From the NCBI GenBank assembly GCA_900469625.1, contig UBXV01000021.1, positions 1 to 64,000 of the forward strand: a stretch of DNA of 64,000 nucleotides, written 5' to 3'. The notes under the pieces are model-generated. The model saw nothing but the letters and a program-made list of their open reading frames with translations. It had not been told where the DNA came from and did no database searches. This document shows positions 27,730-36,480 of this stretch, piece by piece. How positions within the stretch are numbered: position 1 is the first letter of the stretch; every line of letters begins with the position of its first letter. Position numbers and translations under genes: made by a program. The stretch is from Hyphomicrobiales bacterium. Lineage in GTDB: Bacteria; Pseudomonadota; Alphaproteobacteria; Rhizobiales; Rhizobiaceae.

Positions 27730-28977
27730 ATGCCCAACGCCAATCTTGTTATTTTCGTCGGCGAAGCACTGGTCTACGTGACCGCGATGATCTGGCTGTT
27801 GCAGTTGCGTGCCCGGCTTGGTCTTGGCGTCTTCGTCGCAGCGCTCGGGGTCATGCACTTCATCGAGACCTACCTGGCGTCGGTCTTCTATGTGCAGCTT
27901 CCGTTCGGGATCGTGTCACCGGGTTCGGTGGTGCTTTTTTCCGGCAAGCTGATGATCATCCTGCTGCTTTACGTGAAGGAGGATGCGGCCACGGTCCGCC
28001 AGCCGATTTACGGCCTGCTCGCCGGAAACCTGCTCATGGTCGTCCTCAGCCTGCTGCTGCGGCAGCACGAGACCGTCTCGATCGTACCAGGCCGCACGCC
28101 CGACATCGCCCTGATCGATGAAATGGGCGGGCTGATGGTGTGGGGGACCTTGGTTCTCTACCTCGACACGCTGCTGATCATTCTGCTCTACGAGCGGCTC
28201 GGCAAATGGTTGCGTCGTTTCGCAATCCTCCGGTTCCTCGTTTGCGGCGTCGTTATCCTCAGTTTCGATCAGCTGGCATTCTACGCAGCGCTGCACTGGC
28301 TGAACGATGCGCCCACTTCGGTGCTCTGGGGAGGATGGATCGCCAAGATGCTGGCCGCAATATTCTATGCGGTGGCGATCGGCCTTTATCTCAATGTATC
28401 GCGCCATCCGTTCCTGGCGATGTCCGACCGGCCGCTTGGCGATATCTTCAACGACCTGACCTTCCGCGAACGCTATGAGGATCTTCTGTCGCGCTCCGGC
28501 CAGGACACCCTGACCGGATGCCTCGATCGCAGCCGTTTCGATATCGAGGGGCCACAGATGTTGCGCGCTGCCGTCGCGTCGAAAACGCCGGTCAGCCTGC
28601 TGATTCTCGACGTCGACCACTTCAAGGGGGTCAACGATCGTTTCGGCCATCAGGAAGGCGACCGCATTCTGCAAAAGCTGGTGGAAGTGATGAAACGGCA
28701 CCTGCGCGACGGCGACCTGTTGTTTCGCTACGGCGGCGAAGAGTTCGTCGTCCTGTGTCCGGGACTGGCGCATGCCGATGCGCTGGGCCATGCCGAAACA
28801 ATCCGGGTGGCGGTGTCGGCCGGTGTCTTCACGGCCGATGAGCAAGCGGTCACCGCCAGCATCGGGTTGTCATCGACACCAGAGGATGGTGCGAGCATCG
28901 AGCATTTGCTATCGGCGGCCGACCTCAGGCTCTACGCGGCAAAGGGACGGGGCCGCGACTGCGTCGTCGGCCGCTAA
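27730..28977 (+). CDS. Membrane diguanylate cyclase (GGDEF domain)
   Basis: The 415-residue protein makes the second messenger cyclic di-GMP. The N-terminal half holds about six membrane segments (residues ~5-230), an unassigned sensor. The GGDEF domain starts near residue 255. The active site is GGEEF at 335-339, so catalytic residues are intact. The inhibitory I-site RxxD lies at 326-329, five residues before the active site, which predicts product feedback inhibition. No EAL domain is present. It is divergent from cpdB and convergent with the Lrp-type gene. Confidence 0.93.
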   Translation: MPNANLVIFVGEALVYVTAMIWLLQLRARLGLGVFVAALGVMHFIETYLASVFYVQLPFGIVSPGSVVLFSGKLMIILLLYVKEDAATVRQPIYGLLAGNLLMVVLSLLLRQHETVSIVPGRTPDIALIDEMGGLMVWGTLVLYLDTLLIILLYERLGKWLRRFAILRFLVCGVVILSFDQLAFYAALHWLNDAPTSVLWGGWIAKMLAAIFYAVAIGLYLNVSRHPFLAMSDRPLGDIFNDLTFRERYEDLLSRSGQDTLTGCLDRSRFDIEGPQMLRAAVASKTPVSLLILDVDHFKGVNDRFGHQEGDRILQKLVEVMKRHLRDGDLLFRYGGEEFVVLCPGLAHADALGHAETIRVAVSAGVFTADEQAVTASIGLSSTPEDGASIEHLLSAADLRLYAAKGRGRDCVVGR

Positions 28978-28990
28978 CGGATGCTGCCGG

Positions 28991-29452
28991 TCATATGCCG
29001 ACATTCGGTCTGTCGATGATTTCGCGCAGGGAAAAGCTGGAGTTGATCTTCACCACATGCGGCAAGGCGGAAAGCCAGTCCCGATGGATGCGCTCGTAGT
29101 CCTGCAGGTCCTTGGCCGCGACCCTCAGGATGTAATCGTATTCGCCCGACATGAGGTAACAGACGAGCACATTGGGACAGAGTTTCACCGCCGCCTCGAA
29201 CTCGGCCAGTGTCTTTGCAAACTGTCCGGATAGCGAAATATGTACGATCACCATGATCTGGTAGTCGAGCGCCTTGTGCGCGAGCCGGGCATGGTAGCCG
29301 CTGATCGTGCCGGATTTCTCAAGGATATCGACGCGGCGCGAACAGGCCGAAGGTGAGAGCCCGACCTTGGCGGCGAGGTCCGCATTCGAGATCCTGCCGT
29401 TCTGCTGAAGAATGCGCAGAATCGCATGATCGATGGCATCAAGTTCGCTCAT
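28991..29452 (-). CDS. Lrp/AsnC family transcriptional regulator
   Basis: A 153-residue regulator with an N-terminal helix-turn-helix ([20 protein letters not shown], about residues 22-41) and a C-terminal RAM ligand-binding domain ([18 protein letters not shown] to the end). It begins [15 protein letters not shown]. It is divergent from ald. Rhizobial and mycobacterial AldR-type regulators activate alanine dehydrogenase in response to alanine, so it is probably the local regulator of ald. The 156-base shared region is the likely binding site. Confidence 0.9.
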   Translation of the reverse strand: MSELDAIDHAILRILQQNGRISNADLAAKVGLSPSACSRRVDILEKSGTISGYHARLAHKALDYQIMVIVHISLSGQFAKTLAEFEAAVKLCPNVLVCYLMSGEYDYILRVAAKDLQDYERIHRDWLSALPHVVKINSSFSLREIIDRPNVGI

Positions 29453-29608
29453 TCGCAGCTTCCACCAAATTCCGGCCAAAAGGCGCAATCTTCTTCGAAA
29501 GTGATGCCTCGGCGAAGGCATCTTTGCAAGGACATTCGTTTCGTCGCGTGTTTTGCTGAGTGGGCGTCAATGAGGCGAAAATTGCCCACAACAGGAGAGG
29601 AACGCTCG

Positions 29609-30727
29609 ATGCGTGTCGGTTGCCCGAAGGAAATCAAAAACCATGAATACCGAGTCGGCCTGACCCCCGGGTCGGTACGTGAATATGTCGCTCACGGCCA
29701 CGAGGTTATCGTTGAAACCAAGGCAGGAGCGGGGATCGGCGCGGATGACGATACCTACCGTGCCGCTGGCGCGAAGATTGTCGCGACGGCAAAGGATGTG
29801 TTCGAAAAATCGGACATGATCGTCAAGGTCAAGGAGCCGCAGCCTTCCGAATGGGCGCAGCTGCGCGAAGGCCAAATTCTCTATACCTATCTGCATCTCG
29901 CCCCGGATCCGGAGCAGACCAAGGGTCTGATCAATTCCGGCGTTACCGCGATCGCCTATGAAACCGTCACGGACGAGCGAGGCGGCCTGCCGCTTCTGGC
30001 GCCGATGTCGGAAGTCGCCGGGCGTCTCGCCATTCAGGCTGGTGCGACGTCGCTGCAGAAGGCCAATGGCGGCCGCGGCATCCTGCTCGGCGGTGTGCCC
30101 GGCGTGCTTCCCGCGAAGGTCGCGATCATCGGCGGTGGGGTCGTTGGCCTTCACGCGGCCCGAATGGCAGCCGGCCTTGGCGCCGATGTCGCCATCCTCG
30201 ATCGCTCCATTCCTCGCCTGCGCCAGCTCGACGATATCTTCGGCGGTCGTGTCCACACCCGGTACTCGACCATCGACGCGCTCGAGGATGAGGTCTTCTC
30301 GGCCGATCTGGTCATCGGCGCCGTTCTCATCCCCGGCGCCGCAGCGCCGAAGCTGGTCACGCGCGAAATGCTGACCGGAATGAAAAAGGGTGCCGTCATC
30401 GTCGACGTCGCGATCGACCAGGGCGGTTGCTTCGAGACATCGCACGCAACCACCCATTCCGACCCGACATACGAAGTCGACGGGATCGTGCATTACTGCG
30501 TTGCCAACATGCCGGGCGCCGTGCCCGTAACGTCGGCCCATGCGCTGAACAATGCGACACTGCACTATGGCCTGCAATTGGCCGACCGCGGCCTGAAGGC
30601 CATCGCCGAAGACCGGCACCTGCGCGCCGGTCTCAACGTCCATCGTGGACGCGTCACCAACGGCCCGGTCGCAGAGGCCCTGGGCTACGACGCCTACGCG
30701 CCGGAAGCAGTGCTCAACGTCGCCTGA
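29609..30727 (+). CDS. ald: Alanine dehydrogenase
   Basis: Ald reversibly converts L-alanine to pyruvate, ammonium and NADH. The 372-residue length is exact for the family when started at MRVGCPKEI, which follows AGGAGAGGAACGCTCG. The catalytic lysine K75 ([11 protein letters not shown]) and histidine H96 (YTYLHLAPD) are present. The NAD loop GGGVVG is at 175-180. The divergent Lrp-type gene probably regulates it. In rhizobia ald matters for alanine use and, in some, for nitrogen export by bacteroids. Confidence 0.96.
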   Translation: MRVGCPKEIKNHEYRVGLTPGSVREYVAHGHEVIVETKAGAGIGADDDTYRAAGAKIVATAKDVFEKSDMIVKVKEPQPSEWAQLREGQILYTYLHLAPDPEQTKGLINSGVTAIAYETVTDERGGLPLLAPMSEVAGRLAIQAGATSLQKANGGRGILLGGVPGVLPAKVAIIGGGVVGLHAARMAAGLGADVAILDRSIPRLRQLDDIFGGRVHTRYSTIDALEDEVFSADLVIGAVLIPGAAAPKLVTREMLTGMKKGAVIVDVAIDQGGCFETSHATTHSDPTYEVDGIVHYCVANMPGAVPVTSAHALNNATLHYGLQLADRGLKAIAEDRHLRAGLNVHRGRVTNGPVAEALGYDAYAPEAVLNVA

Positions 30728-30769
30728 TGCCCGACATGACGTCGGTCCGGCAACGGCCGGGCCGACGTT

Positions 30770-31237
30770 TCAGGCCGCTTCTATCCTGCATTGATAACAA
30801 TTGTACCTGGCCGAGCGCACATGCACGCTTGCCACATCGGCCATGGCCAGCAGCTCCTGCGCACGCGTTTCGACCTCGTCCGCGGGAACGACGCTGCCGG
30901 TTCCATAGACGATGCGTTCGTCGCTGCCATAACCGCGCAGCAGAAAATCCCTGCCCGAAGCCAGGATCGGCGGTCGCACCGCCTCGTCATAGGCGGGGCA
31001 ATTATCGGCATGCATGAAGACCGGACCCGTCTCGGCATAGGGCTGCAGAGACGTGAAGGGCCGCATCGAAAGAACCAGGAAGGCTTCGTCTGCGTCGACA
31101 TTGCGCAGGCAGTGGCGGCACGGCACGCCGTCGCCGTCGGATATCTGCCGTTCCGGCAGGTTGCCATAGGCATCTTTCCCGCCCTTCCGCAGCTGCTCGG
31201 CCACTGGGGTGGATATCGGGATATAGCGCAAGGGCAT
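30770..31237 (-). CDS. DUF1203 family protein
   Basis: A 155-residue cytoplasmic protein beginning MPLRYIPISTP after AAGGAGATGCACCG. The conserved pattern is CRHCLRNVDADEAFLVLS, then ETGPVFMHADNCPAY, and a C-terminal VHVRSARYNCYQCRIE. The two Cys-x2-Cys-type pairs and the histidine suggest a zinc-binding site; this is inference. Its function is unknown. It is the last gene, 86 bases after the GNAT gene, of the minus-strand run starting at cysK. Confidence 0.8.
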   Translation of the reverse strand: MPLRYIPISTPVAEQLRKGGKDAYGNLPERQISDGDGVPCRHCLRNVDADEAFLVLSMRPFTSLQPYAETGPVFMHADNCPAYDEAVRPPILASGRDFLLRGYGSDERIVYGTGSVVPADEVETRAQELLAMADVASVHVRSARYNCYQCRIEAA

Positions 31238-31323
31238 CGGTGCATCTCCTTGATCATCGGTCGGAGCGCTCTGTGCTCCGAACGATGCGGGGATGACACC
31301 CGTTTCTTGCCGCTCTGCGCCGA

Positions 31324-31887
31324 TCAGAGGTTTTTGGCGAAGGCGAGCAACTCTTGGTCGGTTAGCGGCTCGACGGTCGCTTCGCGGGTGGCCACGGGCG
31401 AAAAACCGAATTGCTGGTAGAGCTGCAGCGCCCGCGGGTGGTCGAGGTTGTTCGTCGTTACCGTCACCTTGCGCGGGTTCAACGTCCAGGCTGCAAACAG
31501 CGTTTGCAGGAGGAACCACTTGCCGAGCCCGAGCCCAAGGGCATGCTCCATCAAGCCGAAATGGGTGAGTTCGACAACATCATCGTCGGCCTGGTGCAAT
31601 TCGAAGAAGCCGGCAGGCGCACCGTTGACGTAGAGCACGGTGACGCTGGTGCGTTTGTCGGCGAGCAGTGCCGAAAGCTTGTCGTCGCTCATGCGCAGGC
31701 GATCGGCCCAGTGCCAGCGCTTGCCGACGCGCAGGTAGAGAAAGCGATAGTAGTTGAGCGGAATGTCCGACACGCGCAGGATCGCCGTCTGGATATTGAC
31801 CGGCATCGGCAGGCTCTGCTTCGGCGGTGCGGTCATTTCCAGTTCGGTGACATGCGCGGTCAGCGAGGCGAGTTTGGTTGGGCGCAT
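31324..31887 (-). CDS. GNAT family acetyltransferase
   Basis: A 187-residue GNAT protein. The core has VTVLYVNGAPAGFFELHQ and ELTHFGLMEHALGLGLGKW, where GLGLGKW is the acetyl-CoA loop, then HPRALQLYQQFGFSPV, the usual C-terminal strand. The family includes N-acetylation of small amines or proteins; the substrate is not visible. It starts four bases after the sseA stop codon and so is almost surely co-transcribed with sseA. Confidence 0.87.
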   Translation of the reverse strand: MRPTKLASLTAHVTELEMTAPPKQSLPMPVNIQTAILRVSDIPLNYYRFLYLRVGKRWHWADRLRMSDDKLSALLADKRTSVTVLYVNGAPAGFFELHQADDDVVELTHFGLMEHALGLGLGKWFLLQTLFAAWTLNPRKVTVTTNNLDHPRALQLYQQFGFSPVATREATVEPLTDQELLAFAKNL

Positions 31888-31891
31888 GATC

Positions 31892-32746
31892 TCACTCGCT
31901 GCCGGTCACGATTGTAGTATCCGGGCGCCCGCCCCATTCCGACCAGGACCCGTCGTAGAGCGTGTTGTCGGTGTGGCCGAGGGATTGCAGAGCCAGCGTG
32001 ATGATGGCGGCCGTGACGCCCGAGCCGCAGGTGGTCACCACTGGCTTCGACAGATCGATGCCCGCGTCGGCGAAAGTCTTGCGCAGCGTATCCAGATCCT
32101 TGAACTTGCCGTTCTCCGAAAACGTGGTCGAGGGCAGGCTGCGTGCACCCGGCATGTGACCGGAGCGCATTCCGGCGCGTGGCTCCGCCTCCACGCCGAG
32201 GAAGCGCCCGGCACCCCGTGCATCGGCAATCTGGATCGTACCCGACTTGACGATATCCGTCATGCGATTGAAGGACGTGACCGCCGAAGGCGTGAAGGTG
32301 GCGTTGAACGTGACCGAGGTCGGCGAAGGGACGTCCGTCGTGACAGGGCGACCGTCCCTGTTCCAGCCATCCATGCCGCCATCGAGCACGTAGACGTCCT
32401 TTGCCCCCATGATGCGCAGCATCCACCACACGCGCGGCGCCGTCATGATGCCCGGGCCGTCATAGACGACGATCGTATCGGTCTCGCTGACGCCGAGCTT
32501 TCCGACAGCCTCGGCGAAGGCTGCCGGCGTCGGCAGCGTATGCGGCAGGCCACTGGTATGATCGGCGATGGCATCCTGGTCGAAGAACACGGCACCGGGA
32601 ATGTGCCCTGCATCGTATTCCGCCTTGGGGTTTCTGTTCTGCGCGGGCAGATACCAGGCGGCATCGAGAATACGAACTTTAGGATCGCCAAGCCTTTGTT
32701 GCAGCCAGTCGGGAGAAACGACGAAAGCACTTTTGTTGTTGGTCAT
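31892..32746 (-). CDS. sseA: 3-mercaptopyruvate sulfurtransferase
   Basis: SseA moves sulfur from 3-mercaptopyruvate to a thiol acceptor. The 284-residue protein has two rhodanese domains. The N-terminal, inactive one has YDAGHIPGAVFFDQD, and the C-terminal catalytic one holds Cys240 in the loop CGSGVTA, the motif that separates mercaptopyruvate from thiosulfate sulfurtransferases. It belongs to the operon that begins with cysK and an alanyl-tRNA editing gene, so it probably acts on cysteine-derived sulfur. Confidence 0.93.
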   Translation of the reverse strand: MTNNKSAFVVSPDWLQQRLGDPKVRILDAAWYLPAQNRNPKAEYDAGHIPGAVFFDQDAIADHTSGLPHTLPTPAAFAEAVGKLGVSETDTIVVYDGPGIMTAPRVWWMLRIMGAKDVYVLDGGMDGWNRDGRPVTTDVPSPTSVTFNATFTPSAVTSFNRMTDIVKSGTIQIADARGAGRFLGVEAEPRAGMRSGHMPGARSLPSTTFSENGKFKDLDTLRKTFADAGIDLSKPVVTTCGSGVTAAIITLALQSLGHTDNTLYDGSWSEWGGRPDTTIVTGSE

Positions 32747-32763
32747 GGTCGTATCTTTCCTGT

Positions 32764-33513
32764 TCAGATTGCCTGGCGGTCGTCTGCCGTGCCGAAGCGG
32801 ATGCGGAAGCGGCGGTTTTCCTTACCCTTCTTTTCGATCTTGGCGATGTGGATCGCGCCGACTTCCTGTGTTTCCGACACATGCGTGCCGCCGCAGGGCT
32901 GGCTGTCGATCGCCGAGTTCTCGCCGATGCAGACAAGGCTGACGCGGCCAAGGCCGATGGGCGGGCGGACGTTCTTCGATTTGACGATCCCGGGATTGGC
33001 AGCAAGCTCTTCGTCCGTGATCCACTGCAGGTAGACCGGGTGGTTCTCGTCGATGAGTTTTTTCAGCGCCGCTGTCACTTCGTCCTTGTCGATCGTTTCG
33101 CTCATGTCGAAGTCGACCCGGCTTTCGTCTTCGCCAACGGCCGCCCCGGTGATCGGGAAGGGGCAGACGACGGAAAGCAGATGGCAGGCCGTGTGCATGC
33201 GCATCAGTCGGTAGCGGCGCGGCCAGTCGATATGCAGGACCAACTTCTCGCCGACGCTGGGCGCCGGTTGCCCTTCAGCGGGCACGTGAATGATGACGTC
33301 CTTGGTGGCGCCATGGCGGGCAACCGCGATGTCGATGCGGCTACCGTCGCTGCGCTCCAGGAAACCGTTATCGCCTGGCTGCCCCCCCGATGTGGCGTAA
33401 AAGCAGGTCTGATCAAGCTCGATGCCGCCATCCTCCAGAATTCCGGTGACACTTGCTTCGCAAGTCGAGAGGTAGAAGTCTTCGCGGAAGAGGGCAGTCA
33501 CGGTCTTGGTCAT
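32764..33513 (-). CDS. Free-standing alanyl-tRNA editing protein (AlaX type)
   Basis: This 249-residue protein is a trans-editing enzyme that hydrolyses mischarged Ser- or Gly-tRNA(Ala). The zinc site is built from H107 and H111 (MHTACH) and C207 and H211 (CGGTH). The N-terminal beta-barrel module TCFYATSGGQPGDNGFL, shared with AlaRS, is at about 36-52. This is the size of the AlaX-M class with a helical extension. It begins eight bases after cysK and ends 17 bases before sseA, so it is in the cysteine operon. Confidence 0.92.
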   Translation of the reverse strand: MTKTVTALFREDFYLSTCEASVTGILEDGGIELDQTCFYATSGGQPGDNGFLERSDGSRIDIAVARHGATKDVIIHVPAEGQPAPSVGEKLVLHIDWPRRYRLMRMHTACHLLSVVCPFPITGAAVGEDESRVDFDMSETIDKDEVTAALKKLIDENHPVYLQWITDEELAANPGIVKSKNVRPPIGLGRVSLVCIGENSAIDSQPCGGTHVSETQEVGAIHIAKIEKKGKENRRFRIRFGTADDRQAI

Positions 33514-33521
33514 CGCAAATC

Positions 33522-34562
33522 TTATCCGACTGATTCGTATGGAACGGTGATGCTTGAGGATCCCTTCAACCAGGCCGGGACAGGCAGGCCCTTCGAGGCC
33601 AGGAAGTCCGGATTGAAGAGTTTCGATTGATAGCGGTTACCATAGTCGCAGAGGATCGTCACGATCGTATGTCCCGGGCCAAGCTCCCTGGCGAGGCGCA
33701 CGGCGCCTGCAATGTTGATGCCCGTCGATCCGCCGACGCAGATACCTTCCCGTTCAATCAGGTCGAAGACCAGTGGAACCGCTTCTGCATCGGAGATCTG
33801 GTAGGAAAAATCGGGTGTGAAGCCTTCGAGATTGGCGGTGATGCGGCCCTGGCCGATACCTTCCGTGATCGAGCTGCCGCTCGCCTTCAATTCGCCGTGC
33901 GCATAAAAATTGTAGAGCGCGGCACCGTCCGGGTCCGCCAGGCCGATCTTGATTTCGGGGTTCTTCGCCCTCAGTCCCTGCGCCACGCCAGCAAGCGTGC
34001 CGCCGGAGCCGACAGCGCAGATGAAGCCGTCGACCTTGCCGCCGGTGTCGCGCCAGATTTCCGGGGCGGTTGTCGCGACATGGGCGTCACGGTTGGCGAC
34101 ATTGTCGAATTGGTTCGCCCAGATGGCGCCGTTCGGCTCGGTCTTGGCCAGTTCAGCAGCGAGACGCCCGGAGATTTTCACGTAGTTGTTCGGGTTCTTA
34201 TAGGGGACGGCTGGCACTTCGACGAGCTCGGCGCCAAGGAGCCGCAGCGCGTCCTTCTTTTCCTGGCTCTGGGTTTCCGGAATGACGATGACTGTTCGGT
34301 AGCCCAAGGCCTGGGCGACCAGAGCCAGGCCAATCCCGGTATTTCCGGCGGTGCCTTCGACAATGACGCCGCCCGGCTTCAACTGTCCGGTCTTCTCTGC
34401 CTCGCGGATGATCCAGAGCGCGGCGCGGTCCTTGACCGACTGTCCCGGATTGAGGAATTCCGCCTTGCCGAGGATCGTGCAGCCGGTCGCCTCCGATACG
34501 GTTTTAAGCCGGATCAGGGGCGTGTTGCCGATTGCTTCGAGTACGGACGGAAGAATGGCCAT
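33522..34562 (-). CDS. cysK: Cysteine synthase / O-acetylserine sulfhydrylase
   Basis: CysK makes cysteine from O-acetylserine and sulfide. The 346-residue protein carries the PLP lysine K44 in FLNPGQSVKDRAAL, the substrate loop EGTAGNTGIGLALVAQ and the phosphate-binding GSGGTLAGVAQGL. The length and the ARELGPGHTIVTILCD C-terminal region also resemble cystathionine beta-synthase-like members, so O-acetylserine is the likely but not certain substrate. The start MAILPSVL follows GAGGTTCTGCAA. It heads an apparent five-gene operon. Confidence 0.87.
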   Translation of the reverse strand: MAILPSVLEAIGNTPLIRLKTVSEATGCTILGKAEFLNPGQSVKDRAALWIIREAEKTGQLKPGGVIVEGTAGNTGIGLALVAQALGYRTVIVIPETQSQEKKDALRLLGAELVEVPAVPYKNPNNYVKISGRLAAELAKTEPNGAIWANQFDNVANRDAHVATTAPEIWRDTGGKVDGFICAVGSGGTLAGVAQGLRAKNPEIKIGLADPDGAALYNFYAHGELKASGSSITEGIGQGRITANLEGFTPDFSYQISDAEAVPLVFDLIEREGICVGGSTGINIAGAVRLARELGPGHTIVTILCDYGNRYQSKLFNPDFLASKGLPVPAWLKGSSSITVPYESVG

Positions 34563-34884
34563 TTGCAGAACCTCGTGCTTGTGAACGGCCGCCAAAGCGG
34601 GCCGCGTTACCGAAGAAAAACGCCGAGCGGCCGGCGAATATTGAGACCGCTGCCGGATCGCCGAAATATTGGCGTGTTTTCGGCTCAGCCTGCTTTCCAG
34701 GCAAGAAATAGCGTTTCACCGCTGCCCTGTCCCGAACAAAAAACGTCTTCAAGGGGAAAGCTTAGGGTTGCGGCAGCTCCGGGTGAGCGCAGGTCGTTGG
34801 AGAGGATTGGTCCGGGCCGGGCATGGCGTTCCTGGCCCCTTGAGTTGAGCGTGCACCGCGCGGGTGCGTGCCGAGGTATGAGCA
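34563..34884. other. Divergent intergenic region, cysK and SDR gene
   Basis: This 322-base region must hold the promoters of the cysK operon and of the divergent SDR gene. I see no RNA gene, terminator, leader with a recognisable riboswitch, or supportable small protein. A short G-rich stretch (GGCCGGCG) is unremarkable. Confidence 0.4.
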
Positions 34885-35727
34885 ATGAGTATGCACAGGG
34901 TAAATTCCGAACATGGCTTGGCTTGGGTAACGGGCGCGAGTTCGGGTATGGGCCGGGCCTTGGCGCTCCGGTTGGTGCGGGATGGCTATTCGGTGGTCGT
35001 CACATCAAGAAACCACGACAGACTGGTGGCTCTGCAGCAGGAGGCCGCCGCCGAAGGGCGCATCATTGTTCTCGATGGTGACGTCACCGATCCGCAGGAC
35101 ATGGAGCGCGTGCTTGCGTCAATCGAATATGACCATGGTGATTTATCGCTCGCCGTCTTTACGGCTGATGTCGCTATTCCGGTGCGGGGGGACGATCTGC
35201 ACCGCGAGGCATTCGAGCAGAGTTTTGCCGTCAATGTGAACGGTGTCGTCAACTGTCTGCTGCCGGCGGTGGCTCACATGAAGGCGAGGGGGCAGGGCCA
35301 CATCGCCATTGTCTCGGGGGTCGCCGGTTACCGCGGTTTGCCCGGGAACGCGGCCTATGGTGCCACGAAGGCAGCCCTCATCAATATGGCGGAGAGCCTG
35401 AAGCCAGATCTGGAGCGGATCGGCATTCGCCTGCAGGTGATCATCCCCGGACCGGTCGAAGCGACGGGATCGGCTCGGCTCGGATTTCCCGGCGTGGCCG
35501 CCATCAGCGCGGATGCGGCCGCCGGACAGATCGTTGCGGGTCTGAGGTCGAAGCATTTCGAGATCAGTTTGCCAAATGCAACGACGGCGATGACAAGGCT
35601 GGCGCGGTGGTTGCCCTATGGCGCCTATTGCTCGCTGATCGAACGGGTGACCCGAAAGAAGGGAATGCCGCCCGTCTCGACAGTCAAATCCGCCAAGAGC
35701 GCTGAGCGGCCACCTCAGGCCGTGTGA
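34885..35727 (+). CDS. Short-chain dehydrogenase/reductase
   Basis: A 280-residue SDR. The cofactor loop TGASSGMG is at about residues 16-23, the NNAG-type region is altered to FTADVAIP, and the catalytic motif YGATK with an upstream serine (IVSGVAGYRG) is present. An arginine after the second strand (TSRNHDR) suggests NADP(H). The substrate is unknown. It lies near cfa and a photolyase, but it is separated by the SMR pair and on the opposite strand. Its last 13 bases overlap the converging SMR gene. Confidence 0.88.
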   Translation: MSMHRVNSEHGLAWVTGASSGMGRALALRLVRDGYSVVVTSRNHDRLVALQQEAAAEGRIIVLDGDVTDPQDMERVLASIEYDHGDLSLAVFTADVAIPVRGDDLHREAFEQSFAVNVNGVVNCLLPAVAHMKARGQGHIAIVSGVAGYRGLPGNAAYGATKAALINMAESLKPDLERIGIRLQVIIPGPVEATGSARLGFPGVAAISADAAAGQIVAGLRSKHFEISLPNATTAMTRLARWLPYGAYCSLIERVTRKKGMPPVSTVKSAKSAERPPQAV

Positions 35728-36041
35728 AGCACCAGGACCGCGCCGAAGATCAGCGCGAGGCCGACCCAGCCGATCGGCTTCAGTTTCTGGCCGAAAAGCA
35801 GGCGACCGCAGATGGCCGTACCGAAGATCCCCGTTGCACCGAGAACCGCATAGGCGATCGCAAGCTCCATGCCTTTGACCGCTTCCGCGAGGAAGGCAAA
35901 GGCAGCCAGAACCAGGACGATGGAAAGTGCGCCCCAGCCGCGGCGGGCAAAACCGTTGGATTTCGTCGAGGCAAGATTTGCGGCGATATCGAGGATGCCC
36001 GCGATGACGGCAAAGACGAAATAAATGCTAGGCGCGCTCAT
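35715..36041 (-). CDS. SMR family transporter subunit (MdtI/EmrE-like)
   Basis: A 108-residue four-helix protein starting MSAPSIYFVF. It carries the family proximal motif (IAGILDIAANLASTKSNGF, about residues 12-30), but the usual membrane glutamate of the first helix is replaced by aspartate (D17 in ILDIAAN). A second glutamate occurs in AEAVKGMELA. It overlaps the upstream SMR gene by 14 bases, so the two probably form a heterodimer such as MdtJI-type polyamine/drug exporters. Confidence 0.83.
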   Translation of the reverse strand: MSAPSIYFVFAVIAGILDIAANLASTKSNGFARRGWGALSIVLVLAAFAFLAEAVKGMELAIAYAVLGATGIFGTAICGRLLFGQKLKPIGWVGLALIFGAVLVLHTA

Positions 36042-36399
36042 CGGCTGCTCCTTCTGATGTCGGAGCGTCTTCGTCACGGTATTCCCCGGCATTGACCAGC
36101 AAGATGCCGACGACCGCCATCGACAAGCCGAGCATCTCCCGGCCGGTCAGCACATGGCCGAACACGAAGACCGAAACGAGAGTGATGATCGCGACGCCTG
36201 ATCCCTCCCATATGGCATAGGCCACGCCAACCGAAATGGTCTTCACGGCCTTTGCCAGGAAGACATAGGAAAGCGCGATGGAGACGTACATCACCACGTG
36301 GCCCACATAGGAGCCATTGGCGGATGCGGCCTTCATAGCCGTCAGGCCCGCCACTTCGGTCGCGATGGCGAGCGCCAGGAAAAACCATGCAAGGCGCAT
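36028..36399 (-). CDS. SMR family transporter subunit (MdtJ/EmrE-like)
   Basis: A 123-residue four-helix protein. The first helix has the conserved glutamate E15 in LAIATEVAGLTAMKAA, the proton/substrate residue of SMR transporters. The third segment contains AKAVKTISVGVAYAIWEGSG, matching the family core. A charged C-terminal tail (RDEDAPTSEGAADE) exceeds EmrE length. Its stop overlaps the start of the second SMR gene by 14 bases, which indicates translational coupling. The substrate is inferred only from paired homologues. Confidence 0.88.
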   Translation of the reverse strand: MRLAWFFLALAIATEVAGLTAMKAASANGSYVGHVVMYVSIALSYVFLAKAVKTISVGVAYAIWEGSGVAIITLVSVFVFGHVLTGREMLGLSMAVVGILLVNAGEYRDEDAPTSEGAADERA

Positions 36400-36480
36400 G
36401 AGGAACCTTCAAGAAGAGATCTGGATCGGTTGCCTCTTAGGCGTTGTCGCGCGATCGGTAAAGCCTGCGGGTGGATCGGC

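Noticed and set aside
34563-34884. A sulfur-responsive riboswitch before cysK
   Set aside because: No recognisable SAM- or SAH-type fold could be drawn by eye.
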